From the NCBI GenBank assembly GCA_014800815.1, contig JAAVFI010000002.1:1-51081 (forward strand): a stretch of 51,081 bases of DNA, written 5' to 3'. This document shows positions 1 through 8,800 of this stretch, one piece after another. The notes beneath the pieces are model-generated. The model worked only from the letters and a program-made list of their open reading frames with translations. It searched no databases and had not been told where the DNA came from. This DNA comes from Bacteroidales bacterium (GTDB lineage: Bacteria > Bacteroidota > Bacteroidia > Bacteroidales > Muribaculaceae). Every line of letters begins with the position of its first letter. Position 1 is the stretch's first letter. The position numbers were made by a program, and so were the translations under genes.

Positions 1-291
1 TACCACAGTTGCGCGGGCACTCGCAATCCCGATTTCCCGCCCTGCGTAGAGCGTGACATCAGCATCAGCGCATACCGCGCATATCGCCGTAAGGCCATGG
101 AAGACCTGCCTGCGAAGGCCGCTCCCATGACCACCGTTTTCCTCATCCCCGTCTCTTCACCGCCTAAGCCGCCACCAAAAGAAAGAAGACGGGGTCTCAC
201 CATGGAGACTCCGATCTTCTACACTTTTGCGGCAGCTGCCCCGCACACGACTGACTTTACAGTCAGCACCTCGCAGCGAAGAGTAGCTTGA
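1..291 (+). CDS. 3' end of an unidentified protein gene (start lies left of the window)
   Basis: The plus strand is open from base 1 to the TGA at 289-291 (96 codons visible), and codon use in the first half looks coding for this genome. The visible part contains two cysteines close together, a basic stretch, then a proline-rich segment (SPPKPPPKERRR) and an alanine-rich tail. It would converge on the thioredoxin-like gene, with 16 bases between the two stops. I do not recognise the family. The antisense frame is also open over part of the region but has no usable start codon, so the plus reading is preferred. An ATG at 97 exists but is probably internal. Confidence 0.35.
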   Translation, partial: YHSCAGTRNPDFPPCVERDISISAYRAYRRKAMEDLPAKAAPMTTVFLIPVSSPPKPPPKERRRGLTMETPIFYTFAAAAPHTTDFTVSTSQRRVA

Positions 292-307
292 CGTCTTGAA
301 TTATATT

Positions 308-1330
308 TTACTTTGCAAGAGCCGCATCCACATCGGCGCGCAGCTCATCGTCCTGCTTGTCGCGGCTGAGAATAGTGCCGTCAGGACCGAAAAGTATTAT
401 GCAGGGAATGCCCGAGATACCGTAAAGTTCGGTAGGCACAGACTGTGCGTCAAGGATGCAGTCCCAGGGGAGTTCGTGCTTCTCAATTGCTTTTTTGGTT
501 GCATCTACCTCATCCCAAACGGCTACGCCGAGCACATCGAGGCGGTCGTCGTTCTTATACTTGTTGTAGATATCCTTAAGCACTGCAGTCTGGCGTATGC
601 ACGGGCCGCACCAGCTTGCCCAGAAATCCACAAGAGTGTACTTGCCCTTGCCCACATAGTCGCTGAGTTTCTTCACGGTTCCGTCGGGCTGAGTGATAGC
701 GAAATCAATGAATTTGCCGCCGGGCTGAGTAGCCTCACGGCGCTCTGCGTTTTCGAGGAGTCTCTTGGCTCTTTGGAGAGATGCGAAATAGGGGTAGCGT
801 GCAAATGAATCACGGAGTTCCTGTGCATCCATCATCGACGCATCACCGTTGAGGAAAATGTAGTATCCGAAAGGATTGTCGGTGTTGGCCTGCAGTGTGC
901 TGTCGAGGAGAACTTCGTAAGACTCATAGAGCTTCTGCTGTTCTTCTTCCGACGATGAATTGCGGTAGCGGGCCTGAATATCGTTTATCTCCTTGGTAAG
1001 ACTTCTGAGCTGGTCGTTCAGCATGGTTCCGAAAGGACCTTCGGCGGCGTTGAACGAAATAGTACCCGGCTCGAGGATGAATACCGGCTGACGGGCGCCG
1101 TCTACCAGGATGCGGGCGAGGAAAGGTTCGTCTACCGTTCCTTCAAATACTGCAGCGCGTTCCGATACAAGTACGCTGTCGATGGTTTCGCCCGAGTCAA
1201 AGTTGATGAGTTTGGCCATTGCGCCGTCCTCATCTTCGCCCATGGGGGCAATGATTTTATATTGCTCGGCACTTGCAAGCGGTGCTGCGAGGAGCGCGAG
1301 GAGTGCCAATGTCAGTTGTGTTTTCTTCAT
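308..1330 (-). CDS. TlpA/ResA-like periplasmic thioredoxin-fold protein with N-terminal DUF4369-like domain
   Basis: The 340-residue product starts with a signal peptide (MKKTQLTLALLALLAAPLASA), followed by a beta-rich region of about residues 22-105 resembling the DUF4369 domain, a helical linker, and a C-terminal AhpC/TSA-type thioredoxin domain (about 205-338). The redox pair is in WCGPC (Cys241, Cys244), and the cis-proline motif is GIPC at 308-310. Proteins of this layout are abundant in Bacteroidales and reduce or isomerise disulfides in the envelope; the exact partner is unknown. It lies 70 bases downstream of hpf on the same strand, with a hairpin between them, so it may have its own promoter. 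The extra Cys next to the cis-proline and Cys291 are unremarkable but visible. Confidence 0.88.
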   Translation of the reverse strand: MKKTQLTLALLALLAAPLASAEQYKIIAPMGEDEDGAMAKLINFDSGETIDSVLVSERAAVFEGTVDEPFLARILVDGARQPVFILEPGTISFNAAEGPFGTMLNDQLRSLTKEINDIQARYRNSSSEEEQQKLYESYEVLLDSTLQANTDNPFGYYIFLNGDASMMDAQELRDSFARYPYFASLQRAKRLLENAERREATQPGGKFIDFAITQPDGTVKKLSDYVGKGKYTLVDFWASWCGPCIRQTAVLKDIYNKYKNDDRLDVLGVAVWDEVDATKKAIEKHELPWDCILDAQSVPTELYGISGIPCIILFGPDGTILSRDKQDDELRADVDAALAK

Positions 1331-1356
1331 AAAGATTTGTCATATCATACCGAAGT

Positions 1357-1380
1357 GGCCGGCAGAAATATCTGTCGGCC
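1357..1380 (-). terminator. hairpin between hpf and the TlpA-like gene
   Basis: Arms GGCCGGCAG (1357-1365) and CTGTCGGCC (1372-1380) pair over nine positions with one G-T pair and a six-base loop. No strong T-run follows on the minus strand, so it may be a weak terminator or a processing stem rather than a classical intrinsic terminator. Confidence 0.4.
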
Positions 1381-1400
1381 CTCGATATGTTATCTGTTAA

Positions 1401-1694
1401 TTATTTTTTATCCTTGTTCTTTTCGAGCTGACGTTCTACGGCTTCGAGAGCGAGGTCGAGAGCTTCTTCGAAAGAGTCTGCGAGTTTGGTGGCTACGAGT
1501 TCGGGAGTCTGAGGAGTTGTTACCTTAACAATTACTTCTTTATTCATTGCCGTTTCGGGCTTGACAACCTTGAGATTGACGTCGACTGTTGCAATCGAAG
1601 GGAACCGGCGAGCGAGACGGTCGGCTTTCTTGTTGATGAAGTCTACGAGGTGTTCGGCTATTTCGAAGTGGATAGCCTGAATTCTTACGTCCAT
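1401..1694 (-). CDS. hpf: ribosome hibernation promoting factor (short HPF/RaiA family)
   Basis: The 97-residue protein is the length of short HPF/RaiA and has the family pattern: an N-terminal strand (MDVRIQAIHFEI), the segment AEHLVDFINKKADRLARRF, and a C-terminal helix rich in acidic and basic residues. Such proteins bind the small subunit near the mRNA and tRNA channel and hold ribosomes inactive in slow growth. The gene begins 2 bases after the xerC stop, so it is very probably translated from the rpsU-xerC-hpf transcript, an arrangement common in Bacteroidales. The protein lacks the C-terminal dimerisation domain of long HPF. Confidence 0.93.
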   Translation of the reverse strand: MDVRIQAIHFEIAEHLVDFINKKADRLARRFPSIATVDVNLKVVKPETAMNKEVIVKVTTPQTPELVATKLADSFEEALDLALEAVERQLEKNKDKK

Positions 1695-1696
1695 AC

Positions 1697-2620
1697 TTAT
1701 TCCTCCTTGTTTAATGCACGGGGGTGTGCGAGTTGATAATTTAGTTGAAGTTCTTTATATGAGAGGTGTGTGTACCTCTGCGTTGTGGCGAGCGACTCAT
1801 GCCCGAGAAGTTTCTGTACGGCATTGAGGTCGGCTCCTCCATTAAGCATATCTGTTGCAAACGAGTGCCTGAGCACGTGCGGACTCTTTACTTTTGCAGA
1901 TACTCCCGCTTCAGTCAGAGCGCGGTTTACCACTCGGTACACAAATTGTCGGTAGAGCGCTTCGCCGTTGTCGCGGACGAAGAAATTCTCCGGGAAAGCG
2001 GTAGTAGCATCTGCATCTCTGAGTGAGCGGTAGTGGGTGATCATATCTTTGAGTTCAGGTCCGAAAGGGATTATTCTTTCTTTATTACGCTTACCACGCA
2101 CTTTTAGTTCGCAAGAATTTGTATTTACATTCACATCGAGCAGGTCCACGAGTTCCGATTCGCGCATGCCGGTAGAGTAGAGCATGTCTACAATCAGTGC
2201 ATCCCTGGCCGTAGAGAAGTTGTCGGAGAACCCTCCGAGGCCGTCCAGCGTGCGCTGTGTCTCATCAGGTCTTACAAATCTGGGCAGAGTGTGCGGAGCC
2301 TTGGGAGAAACCAATCGTGCAGCCGGATTTCGCTTTAAACCGAGATGCCGCTCGAGGTATCCGAAGAAAGCCCTCACCGCCGACATCTTTCTAAGCACGG
2401 TTGTCGTTGCAGCGCCCGACGCTGCGAGCGAAGCCACCCACAGACGCAGGTCGGCAAAACTTATTTCCGCAGGGTCGTCCGATTGTTTTCCGAGCTCATG
2501 TGTAAGATAGTGCCGAAGTTGCTCGATATCCCTCTTATATGCAAGTACGGTGTGAGGCGAACGTGTCGTCTCACACCGTATATGGTTGTAGAAAGCCTGA
2601 TAGAGCATATATTCGAGCAT
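1697..2620 (-). CDS. xerC: tyrosine recombinase XerC/XerD (chromosome dimer resolution)
   Basis: The 307-residue protein has the N-terminal core-binding SAM-like domain (about 5-95) and the C-terminal catalytic domain. The catalytic set is complete: Arg153 (in TGMRESELVDL), a beta-hairpin lysine near 177-180, His248-x-x-Arg251 (HVLRHSF), His274 (LLGHESL) and the nucleophile Tyr283 (QRYTH). These enzymes resolve chromosome dimers at dif during division. Its neighbours (rpsU, hpf) are housekeeping genes, which argues for the cellular Xer enzyme and against a mobile-element integrase. The start may be Met1 or Met5 (2608). Whether this copy is the C or D partner cannot be told from the sequence alone. 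Confidence 0.92.
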   Translation of the reverse strand: MLEYMLYQAFYNHIRCETTRSPHTVLAYKRDIEQLRHYLTHELGKQSDDPAEISFADLRLWVASLAASGAATTTVLRKMSAVRAFFGYLERHLGLKRNPAARLVSPKAPHTLPRFVRPDETQRTLDGLGGFSDNFSTARDALIVDMLYSTGMRESELVDLLDVNVNTNSCELKVRGKRNKERIIPFGPELKDMITHYRSLRDADATTAFPENFFVRDNGEALYRQFVYRVVNRALTEAGVSAKVKSPHVLRHSFATDMLNGGADLNAVQKLLGHESLATTQRYTHLSYKELQLNYQLAHPRALNKEE

Positions 2621-2713
2621 TAAGCGAGCCTGAGGCTCCTTGATGCTACGAATTTAGTCACAAAATTCGGACTATGCAAATTCTATGGCCTTAAAAGGCC
2701 GGGCTGACTGAAA

Positions 2714-2905
2714 TTAATCTTCTACAGAGCGGAGCTTCTGAACGTAAACCGCCTTCATCATTTTCTTGCGGTTTGTTACTGAAGGCTTCTGGAAAGCCTG
2801 GCGGCTGCGAAGTTCTTTCACGATGCCGGTCTTTTCGAATTTGCGTTTGAATTTCTTGAGTGCTCTTTCGATGAGCTCACCTTCTTTAACTTGTACGATG
2901 ATCAT
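2714..2905 (-). CDS. rpsU: 30S ribosomal protein S21
   Basis: The 63-residue basic protein matches S21: MIIVQVKEGELIERALKKFK at the N terminus, then RKFEKTGIVKELRSRQAF and the KPSVTNRKKM segment. S21 sits on the platform of the small subunit and in Bacteroidota takes part in occluding the anti-Shine-Dalgarno end of 16S rRNA, which fits the lack of strong Shine-Dalgarno sites seen across this window. It is the first gene of the likely rpsU-xerC-hpf unit; 93 bases separate it from xerC. No clean TAnnTTTG promoter was found in the 48 bases upstream. Confidence 0.96.
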   Translation of the reverse strand: MIIVQVKEGELIERALKKFKRKFEKTGIVKELRSRQAFQKPSVTNRKKMMKAVYVQKLRSVED

Positions 2906-2953
2906 ATTTAAAGTTGTATTTTAATTCGGTAATAAATTGGTAGTGGTACCTGC

Positions 2954-3754
2954 TTAGAATTCTGCAGGATTTTCGGCATTTGCCGGGTCGTAAATTGCGT
3001 TGAGGATTCTTGCGAGTCTCAGACCTCCTTTCAAGATTTGCTCTTCAATCACAGGAGTCCATGCTGCTATCTCGTTGTATGAAACCTTTGCGCCCTCGGG
3101 GAAGTAGTCGTATACACGACCAGCTATCTCATAAGTCTGCTTGGCCCAGTCATCCACGTTTCCTTCGGTGAGCACGAGTTCTTCTTCCGGCTTGAGGCGG
3201 TCGAGTTGCTGCTGCCACTCGCTGTAGCTCCAGGAATGGCCGGAGTTCATCAGCGAACCGTCCCATATGCTGTGAAGATTAGTGTCGCGGTCAAAGAAAC
3301 GGACTTTTCGGCGGTTGCCACCGAGGTCGCTCTGTCGGCCCATGTGCATGGGTTGGTGAAGGTCTCCTACTACGTGTACGAGAATCTTCATGGCGAGCTC
3401 CTTCTGTCCTTTGGTGGAGATAGGGTCGGAGAGTATCGCTATCTGCTCGCGAATCGCGGTCACTGCATCTCCGGCAGGGTTGAGGGCTGCTTCTTCGTAG
3501 GGTACACCTTCTTCAATATTCTTATAGTGCCAGGTCTTTGTATAGGAGTAGGGCGGAGTATGGCTTGCATTGTCAAGCCAGTTAGCCCAATATACGGGCG
3601 ACTTGCCGTCGAGGACATAAGCAACGGAATCCGCTGCCGCCTGCGACAGATGACACTCGGCTATGTATGCTATAGCATCATGGCCTTTTTGGCTCCATGC
3701 CGAGGCCGAGAGCACTGCGAAGGATGCACCTAATGCGAAGAAAAATTGTTTCAT
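2954..3754 (-). CDS. secreted S1/P1-family zinc nuclease
   Basis: The reading frame extends to 3790, but the start at 3754 gives a proper signal peptide (MKQFFFALGASFAVLSASA) and a mature protein beginning at Trp (WSQKGHDAIAYIA), whose N-terminal Trp and following His are zinc ligands in S1/P1 nucleases and phospholipase C. Further ligands are visible in NWLDNASH, KTWHYKNI, HVVGDLHQPMHMG and NLHSIWDGSL. The enzyme would cleave single-stranded DNA or RNA and 3'-nucleotides outside the cytoplasm, probably in the periplasm, for nucleotide salvage. It lies downstream of the rplU-rpmA pair behind a hairpin, so read-through expression is possible. Confidence 0.92.
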   Translation of the reverse strand: MKQFFFALGASFAVLSASAWSQKGHDAIAYIAECHLSQAAADSVAYVLDGKSPVYWANWLDNASHTPPYSYTKTWHYKNIEEGVPYEEAALNPAGDAVTAIREQIAILSDPISTKGQKELAMKILVHVVGDLHQPMHMGRQSDLGGNRRKVRFFDRDTNLHSIWDGSLMNSGHSWSYSEWQQQLDRLKPEEELVLTEGNVDDWAKQTYEIAGRVYDYFPEGAKVSYNEIAAWTPVIEEQILKGGLRLARILNAIYDPANAENPAEF

Positions 3755-3771
3755 CAGTTCAGAAAGACAAA

Positions 3772-3810
3772 GCAGCGGAAGCCCTGACAAAAATTGCCGG
3801 GGCTCGCTGC
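3772..3810 (-). terminator. hairpin after rplU-rpmA
   Basis: GCAGCG-(GA)-AGCCC at 3772-3784 pairs with GGGCTCGCTGC at 3800-3810, leaving a two-base bulge and a 15-base loop. On the minus strand it is followed by a T-rich stretch, as expected for a terminator or attenuator between rpmA and the S1/P1 nuclease gene. Confidence 0.55.
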
Positions 3811-3844
3811 CTTATAGGTTTGGACTTCAGTCTGTGTTTGCAAG

Positions 3845-4108
3845 TTAAGCTTCTGCAACGGGGAGAACGTTGATGAACTTACGACCGTTACGTCCTTCAG
3901 AGAACTGAACGGTGCCGCTTACAAGCGCGTAGAGAGTGTGGTCCTTACCGATACCTACATTGAGGCCCGGGTGGTGCTGGGTACCACGCTGACGCTTGAT
4001 GATGTTGCCGGCCTTTGCGAACTGGCCGCCGAAGATTTTTACGCCGAGTCGTTTGCTTTCTGACTCACGGCCGTTCTTAGAACTACCGACGCCTTTTTTA
4101 TGTGCCAT
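3845..4108 (-). CDS. rpmA: 50S ribosomal protein L27
   Basis: The 87-residue protein begins [20 protein letters not shown] and contains [21 protein letters not shown] and KDHTLYAL, all typical of L27. L27 reaches the peptidyl transferase centre with its N-terminal tail; here there is no N-terminal extension of the type cleaved in Firmicutes. The gene follows rplU after a 37-base gap, the nearly universal bacterial order, so the two are one transcript. Confidence 0.97.
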   Translation of the reverse strand: MAHKKGVGSSKNGRESESKRLGVKIFGGQFAKAGNIIKRQRGTQHHPGLNVGIGKDHTLYALVSGTVQFSEGRNGRKFINVLPVAEA

Positions 4109-4145
4109 AGTGTGTTCTTTGTGTTTTTAGGGGTGAGACAGATAA

Positions 4146-4466
4146 TTAAGCCTGAATGTCTTTGATGACAACTTTGGTGAAGTACTGGCGGTGACCGTTT
4201 TTGCGGCGATAGCCTTTGCGACGTTTTTTCTTGAAAACGATTACTTTGTCACCCTTGACGAGAGATTTCTCTACTTCGCAGATAACTTTGGCTCCTTCTA
4301 CTGTGGGAGCGCCTACTTTAACGGTGCCGTCGATGTCGGCGAGGAGGACGCGGTCGAATTCTACCTTGTCGCCTTCCTTTACATTTTCACCCAGGAAGTG
4401 AACGTAGAGAAAGTTATCTTTCTCTGCCTTGAACTGCTGGCCCTGGATTTCTACGATAACGTACAT
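4146..4466 (-). CDS. rplU: 50S ribosomal protein L21
   Basis: The 106-residue protein has the L21 pattern: [20 protein letters not shown] at the start, the [20 protein letters not shown] middle, and the basic [19 protein letters not shown] end. L21 binds 23S rRNA domain VI. It heads the rplU-rpmA operon; a canonical promoter lies at 4559-4590, giving a leader of roughly 85 bases that contains a small inverted repeat (4519-4535). Confidence 0.97.
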   Translation of the reverse strand: MYVIVEIQGQQFKAEKDNFLYVHFLGENVKEGDKVEFDRVLLADIDGTVKVGAPTVEGAKVICEVEKSLVKGDKVIVFKKKRRKGYRRKNGHRQYFTKVVIKDIQA

Positions 4467-4558
4467 TAATAAAAACTTTAATAGTTAACTCGCTGAGGCG
4501 AAAGAATCTAAATGCTAAATTCCTTACTTTGGAATGCCTATTGCGAAAAATCAGCGCA

Positions 4559-4590
4559 CAAAATTAGTGTTTTTCCCGCGCTCCTGCAAA
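4559..4590 (-). promoter_or_regulatory. Bacteroidota promoter for rplU-rpmA
   Basis: Read on the minus strand, 4559-4566 is TAATTTTG (a match to TAnnTTTG) and 4587-4590 is TTTG, separated by 20 bases. Both elements and the spacing fit the Bacteroides sigma-ABfr consensus. Confidence 0.75.
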
Positions 4591-4610
4591 TTTTTCTGCA
4601 TTTTTCTTAG

Positions 4611-4618
4611 TATTTTTG
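4611..4618 (+). promoter_or_regulatory. probable -7 element for the DUF1893-aroB gene run
   Basis: TATTTTTG at 4611-4618 matches TAnnTTTG and lies 40 bases before the ATG at 4658. No clear -33 TTG was found at the right distance. It sits back to back with the rplU promoter, so the two are divergent from one 60-base region. Confidence 0.5.
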
Positions 4619-4657
4619 CATTCGGAAACGGAAAATTTCATCCGAATCCTTTATGAT

Positions 4658-5089
4658 ATGTACGGAATCACTCACATAATAGATATTTTACACACTAAAG
4701 GATGCTCGTGTGTAATCCAAAATGGCGACCGAATTACCGAATTCTTCGGTCGCGGAGTCCTCGACCTTTACGAAACTCTCCAATCCGATCCATCTCTGCT
4801 CGCAGGTGCGACTGTTGCTGATAAAGTCGTCGGCAAAGGAGCTGCGGCTCTCATGATTCTCGGAGGCGTTGCTCAGGTGTATGCAGACGTACTGAGCGAA
4901 TCTGCCGCCGCGCTGTTTACCTCGGAAGGAATAGCCTTTGACTGTGGCAAACTTGTCCCGGCTATCATCAATCGTGCAGGCACGGGTATATGCCCCGTAG
5001 AGACGCTGACAGCCGACTGCACCACCGCCGAGGAGTGTCTCCCGCTGATTTCTGATTTTCTGACAAGAATGAAAGGGTCAGCGAAATGA
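4658..5089 (+). CDS. DUF1893 family protein (cytidine-deaminase-like fold)
   Basis: From the ATG at 4658 the product is 143 residues, the usual length of DUF1893. The longer reading from TTG at 4616 is rejected because its start overlaps a promoter -7 element. Family features are the IIDILHTKGCSCVIQNGD start, a GRGVLDLYE segment, the VADKVVGKGAAALMILGGV stretch and a late cysteine-containing C-terminal part (GICPVE, DCTTAEECL). DUF1893 proteins adopt a cytidine-deaminase-like fold, but no catalytic activity is established to my knowledge. Its stop overlaps the start of the next gene by four bases (ATGA), so translation is coupled with the DUF5715 gene. Confidence 0.85.
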   Translation: MYGITHIIDILHTKGCSCVIQNGDRITEFFGRGVLDLYETLQSDPSLLAGATVADKVVGKGAAALMILGGVAQVYADVLSESAAALFTSEGIAFDCGKLVPAIINRAGTGICPVETLTADCTTAEECLPLISDFLTRMKGSAK

Positions 5090-5850
5090 GGAACTTCTGG
5101 ACAGTAATATTTGCATCTCTGCTGATTTCCTGTGGCAATGACTTGCCTGATGGTATCAGCGAAGAATTTGATGAGGCTCTGAGAGTTGAAACGGATATAA
5201 ATCCTTACGCCGTAAAGCCCGAAGATGCTCCCGATTCAGGTTGTGAGAAAATGAAAATCAATGGCATCGGAGGTACTCTGGGTAAGATTTTCAGCGACCT
5301 TAACCCCGAACATCTTGCTGTAGCCCGTCCGCAGGGCATATCGCAGATATCGGACCTGGCTTCTGCATGGGAGAATGGCAAAGATTTATGCAAGATTGAG
5401 TCGGACGAGTATATCTACATAGATTCGCTTACCCACTCTTATCCCTACCTTACGGCCGCAGCTGCCGATTTGCTGCACGATATAGGAAAACGTTTCAACG
5501 ACGAACTCCAGGCCCGAGGGGGCGGCCGCTATCGCCTCAAGGTGACGAGTATGCTCCGCACCGACAGCTCGGTGGCAAAACTGCGTCGCGTCAATCGAAA
5601 TGCCTCGGGCGAGAGTGCACACTGCCACGGCACTACTTTCGATATTTCCTACAGTAAATTTATATGTGACGACCCCACGGATGTGCGACGTACTTTCGAG
5701 GACCTGAAAAATCTTCTTGCCGAAGTGGTAAACCAACTCCGTCAGGAAGGGCGTTGTCTTGTCAAGCACGAGCGCCGTCAGGCCTGTCTTCACATCACTG
5801 CAATAGCTCCTGAAGAAAACATTACGGATTATGAAGAAGCTGCTCTCTAA
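5086..5850 (+). CDS. DUF5715 lipoprotein, M15-like zinc carboxypeptidase fold
   Basis: The 254-residue protein starts with a lipoprotein signal (lipobox LISC, Cys16). Near the C terminus it carries SAHCHGTTFD (177-186), an exact fit to the M15 peptidase motif S-x-H-x-x-G-x-x-x-D with zinc ligands His179 and Asp186, and a later LHI with His236 as a plausible third ligand. M15 enzymes trim D-Ala-D-Ala or other peptidoglycan peptides, so an envelope role in wall remodelling is inferred. Its start overlaps the DUF1893 stop by four bases, and its end overlaps the AsmA-like gene by 20 bases, which implies tight co-translation. Confidence 0.85.
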   Translation: MRNFWTVIFASLLISCGNDLPDGISEEFDEALRVETDINPYAVKPEDAPDSGCEKMKINGIGGTLGKIFSDLNPEHLAVARPQGISQISDLASAWENGKDLCKIESDEYIYIDSLTHSYPYLTAAAADLLHDIGKRFNDELQARGGGRYRLKVTSMLRTDSSVAKLRRVNRNASGESAHCHGTTFDISYSKFICDDPTDVRRTFEDLKNLLAEVVNQLRQEGRCLVKHERRQACLHITAIAPEENITDYEEAAL

Positions 5851-8800
5851 AATAGCCTTTGTCTTATCAATGATAGTGTTGGGGTTGACACTCACCGTAG
5901 CGGCCACCCTGATATGCACTGTTAAGATACTCCACCCGGGCCGACTCACGCCTCTTGTTCGTGAATTTGCCAACAATATGCTTGATGCCCGATTCGATGT
6001 AAAGTATGTGGAGCTGTCGTTCAAACCGGCATTCCCCATGCTCAATGTCCGTGTAGACTCCCTTACATTGATTTCTCGGGTATTCGACGACCTTCCCGCC
6101 TCCGAGCGCGAGCGAATGCCTGAATGGACCGACTCGCTCATCACTTTCGACCGCATGACGGGTGCGCTAAATATCTCGCGACTCCTCAAGGGTGAAATTG
6201 CACTCCATAATGTGGAAATAGTCCGTCCGGGCGTAAACATTGTACTGGATGCCGACGGACGCGGAAACTTCGCTATATATAAAGGAGAGGAGGTGCAAAC
6301 GGACAAAGACGAAAAACTCTCTCTTCCGGCAATGAGCATCGACAGGTTTGCGTTTGTCGAGCCTCGGGAGATTCGTTATTTCAGTGTCGCGGAAGACGCT
6401 TCTGCCTCGATAGTCCTCCTGCATAACGCCCACCTCGAATCAGGCAAAGAGGCCTACAGCATCCACGTAGACGGAAATGTCGACAGCCCCTTCGTATCGT
6501 CGCTTATTAATCTGGAAGATTTGTCGTTCGGACTCGACGGCCGCGTGCACTGGAAGCCCGATACCCCTGAAATGTTTACCCTTGAGCAGTTTTCAGTCCG
6601 CGGAGCATTTGCCACGGCCAAGGCTGATCTGGCTGTAAATCTCGACAGCACCCTCACTATAGCAAGTGGAGGCATCGACGTAGAGCCCGTAAGAATAATC
6701 GATATAGTGTCGTTGCTCCCTGACAGCATCCGCCGTGAGTATCGTCTCGTTGCTCCCTATTTTTCGACCGACGGAACGTTAGAACTTTCGGCCCGACTGC
6801 TCAAGCCGTTCTCTGTGGCGACAGACTCGATTCCCTATGCCGATGCTACTGTCTCGCTCGGAGATTGCTCTCTGAAATACGGCAATGCCGATTTCCGAAA
6901 TCTCGGTTTTGATATTTCATTGATGCTCAGAGGCAACGATCTCGATTCGACTTCGGTTGAAGTAAAACGCTTCGCAGCAGCAGGCCCTGCTACAGCTATA
7001 AATATATCAGGCATAACTTCCAATCTTGCCACAGACCCGCGTTTCGATGTCAAAGTTACGGGAAAGACCGCTCTTGAGAAACTTCCGCCGATTATTGCAA
7101 ACCTTGCCGAAGGATACATCTCGGGAGTTCTTGATATGGACTTCTCAGCTCGAGGTGCAATGTCGATGCTGCAGGAAGAAAACTTCCACAGTCTTGACGT
7201 AAAAGGTCGTATCGACGGCTCAAACCTTTTCTACCTCTCCAACGATACCGCGAAAATGGTGGAAGCCGGGAAGTTAAATCTCAAATTCGGTTCTCAGGTG
7301 GTAGTGCGCACCGATAGCTCCTCGACAAAACCCATGCTGGCTGCCGGACTCAATATTGATACAGTCTCGGCTCTCATCAATGGTGTGAACTTGAGCGCTT
7401 CCGGCTTGTCGCTGTCGGCCGGCGTCGAGAATACCGTCAGAGGTGCCGACACAACTCTTCTCGTTCCGCTCGGAGGCAAACTGAAAGTAAAGCGTTTCGA
7501 CGTAATTTCGATTACTGATAGCGGTGGTATGCGTGCGCGCGAACTCGAAGGTTCGTTGCTTCTCCGCAGATACCACAATAATAAACGTCTGCCCGAACTT
7601 ATTGCCAACCTCGACCTGGGTAGATTATCCGCAGGAGCTACCTCCACACGTTTTGTGATTTCGAAAGCTCATCTCGATGCAAGCATGCACAAGATTGCCC
7701 GTAAGAACCCAACACCTCACAAGCGTAAGAAAGCCTTACGTCAAACCGAGGCGCACCCCAACCTTTCGCCCGAAAAGGTTTATACTCAGGCCATAGACAA
7801 ACGACGCGATCATCACGGAAAGAAACACGTCGAATTGGATACCAATGCGCAGCAGGTAGAGGTTCTCGAATGGGACCTCGCGAAAGGATTTCGCAACTTC
7901 CTTCTTGACTGGGAGTTGCAGGGCTCGCTTACTACGCGGAGCGCCCGACTTTTTACCCCTTCCTTCCCCTTGCGCAACCGTATCAATCGCCTCGACATAT
8001 CCTTTACCACCGACTCTGTGGTGCTCAACAGCGTTCGCTACCGTGCCGGCCGTTCGGATATTAATCTCACAGGACGAATAAGCAATATTCGGCGAGGACT
8101 TACCTCTAAGAATAATAACTCGCTGAAAGTCAACTTAGAGCTCAAAAGCGATACCATAGATGTAAACCAGCTTTCATCTGCTGTCTTCGCAGGAGCAGCC
8201 TTCAATCATGCTCATCGCAATGGCCAATCAGGTACTTTCAACTTTGATGCTGATGACGACGAACTCGACCGGCAACTCGACGATATAGCTGCTGTTCAGA
8301 GCGACAAAATGGACGCGATACTCATACCTGTGAATATCGACGGCAAGGTGACTATGGCGGCCTCAAACATCATGTATGCCGACCTTATGATGAAAGATTT
8401 CGGCGGCGAGATTCTTGTGTTCGACGGTGGTGTGAATCTCCACAATCTCGGAGCTACATCGGATGCCGGAGGCCTCAATCTTTCGGCGCTATACTCGGCT
8501 CCGAAGGCCGACGATATCCATTTTGGTTTCGGTCTTGACCTGGAGCGCATCAACATCGAGCGATTCCTGCGCCTCGTTCCGGCTATTGATTCCGTGCTGC
8601 CTATTATGCGTGATTTCAGCGGTATAATTGATGCCGAGATTGCCGCGACTGCCGACATTGATTCTAACATGAACTTCGAGCTTCCCAGCCTCGATGCAGC
8701 AGTGCGTCTTACAGCCGACTCCCTCTCGTTTATAGACCCGAAAACTTATGCTACGCTCGGCAAGTGGCTGCGCTTCCGCGACCGCACCGACAACACCGTG

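Noticed and set aside
268-283. 16-base match (inverted) to 43831-43846
   Set aside because: A single 16-base match is about what chance gives in a window of this size; the flanks do not match, so it is not taken as an attachment site pair.
1697-2620. Tyrosine recombinase as sign of an integrated element
   Set aside because: Its family features and the rpsU/hpf neighbours identify the housekeeping Xer enzyme.
4616-4657. TTG-initiated N-terminal extension of the DUF1893 protein
   Set aside because: The TTG is part of a TATTTTTG -7 element and the family begins near the ATG at 4658.
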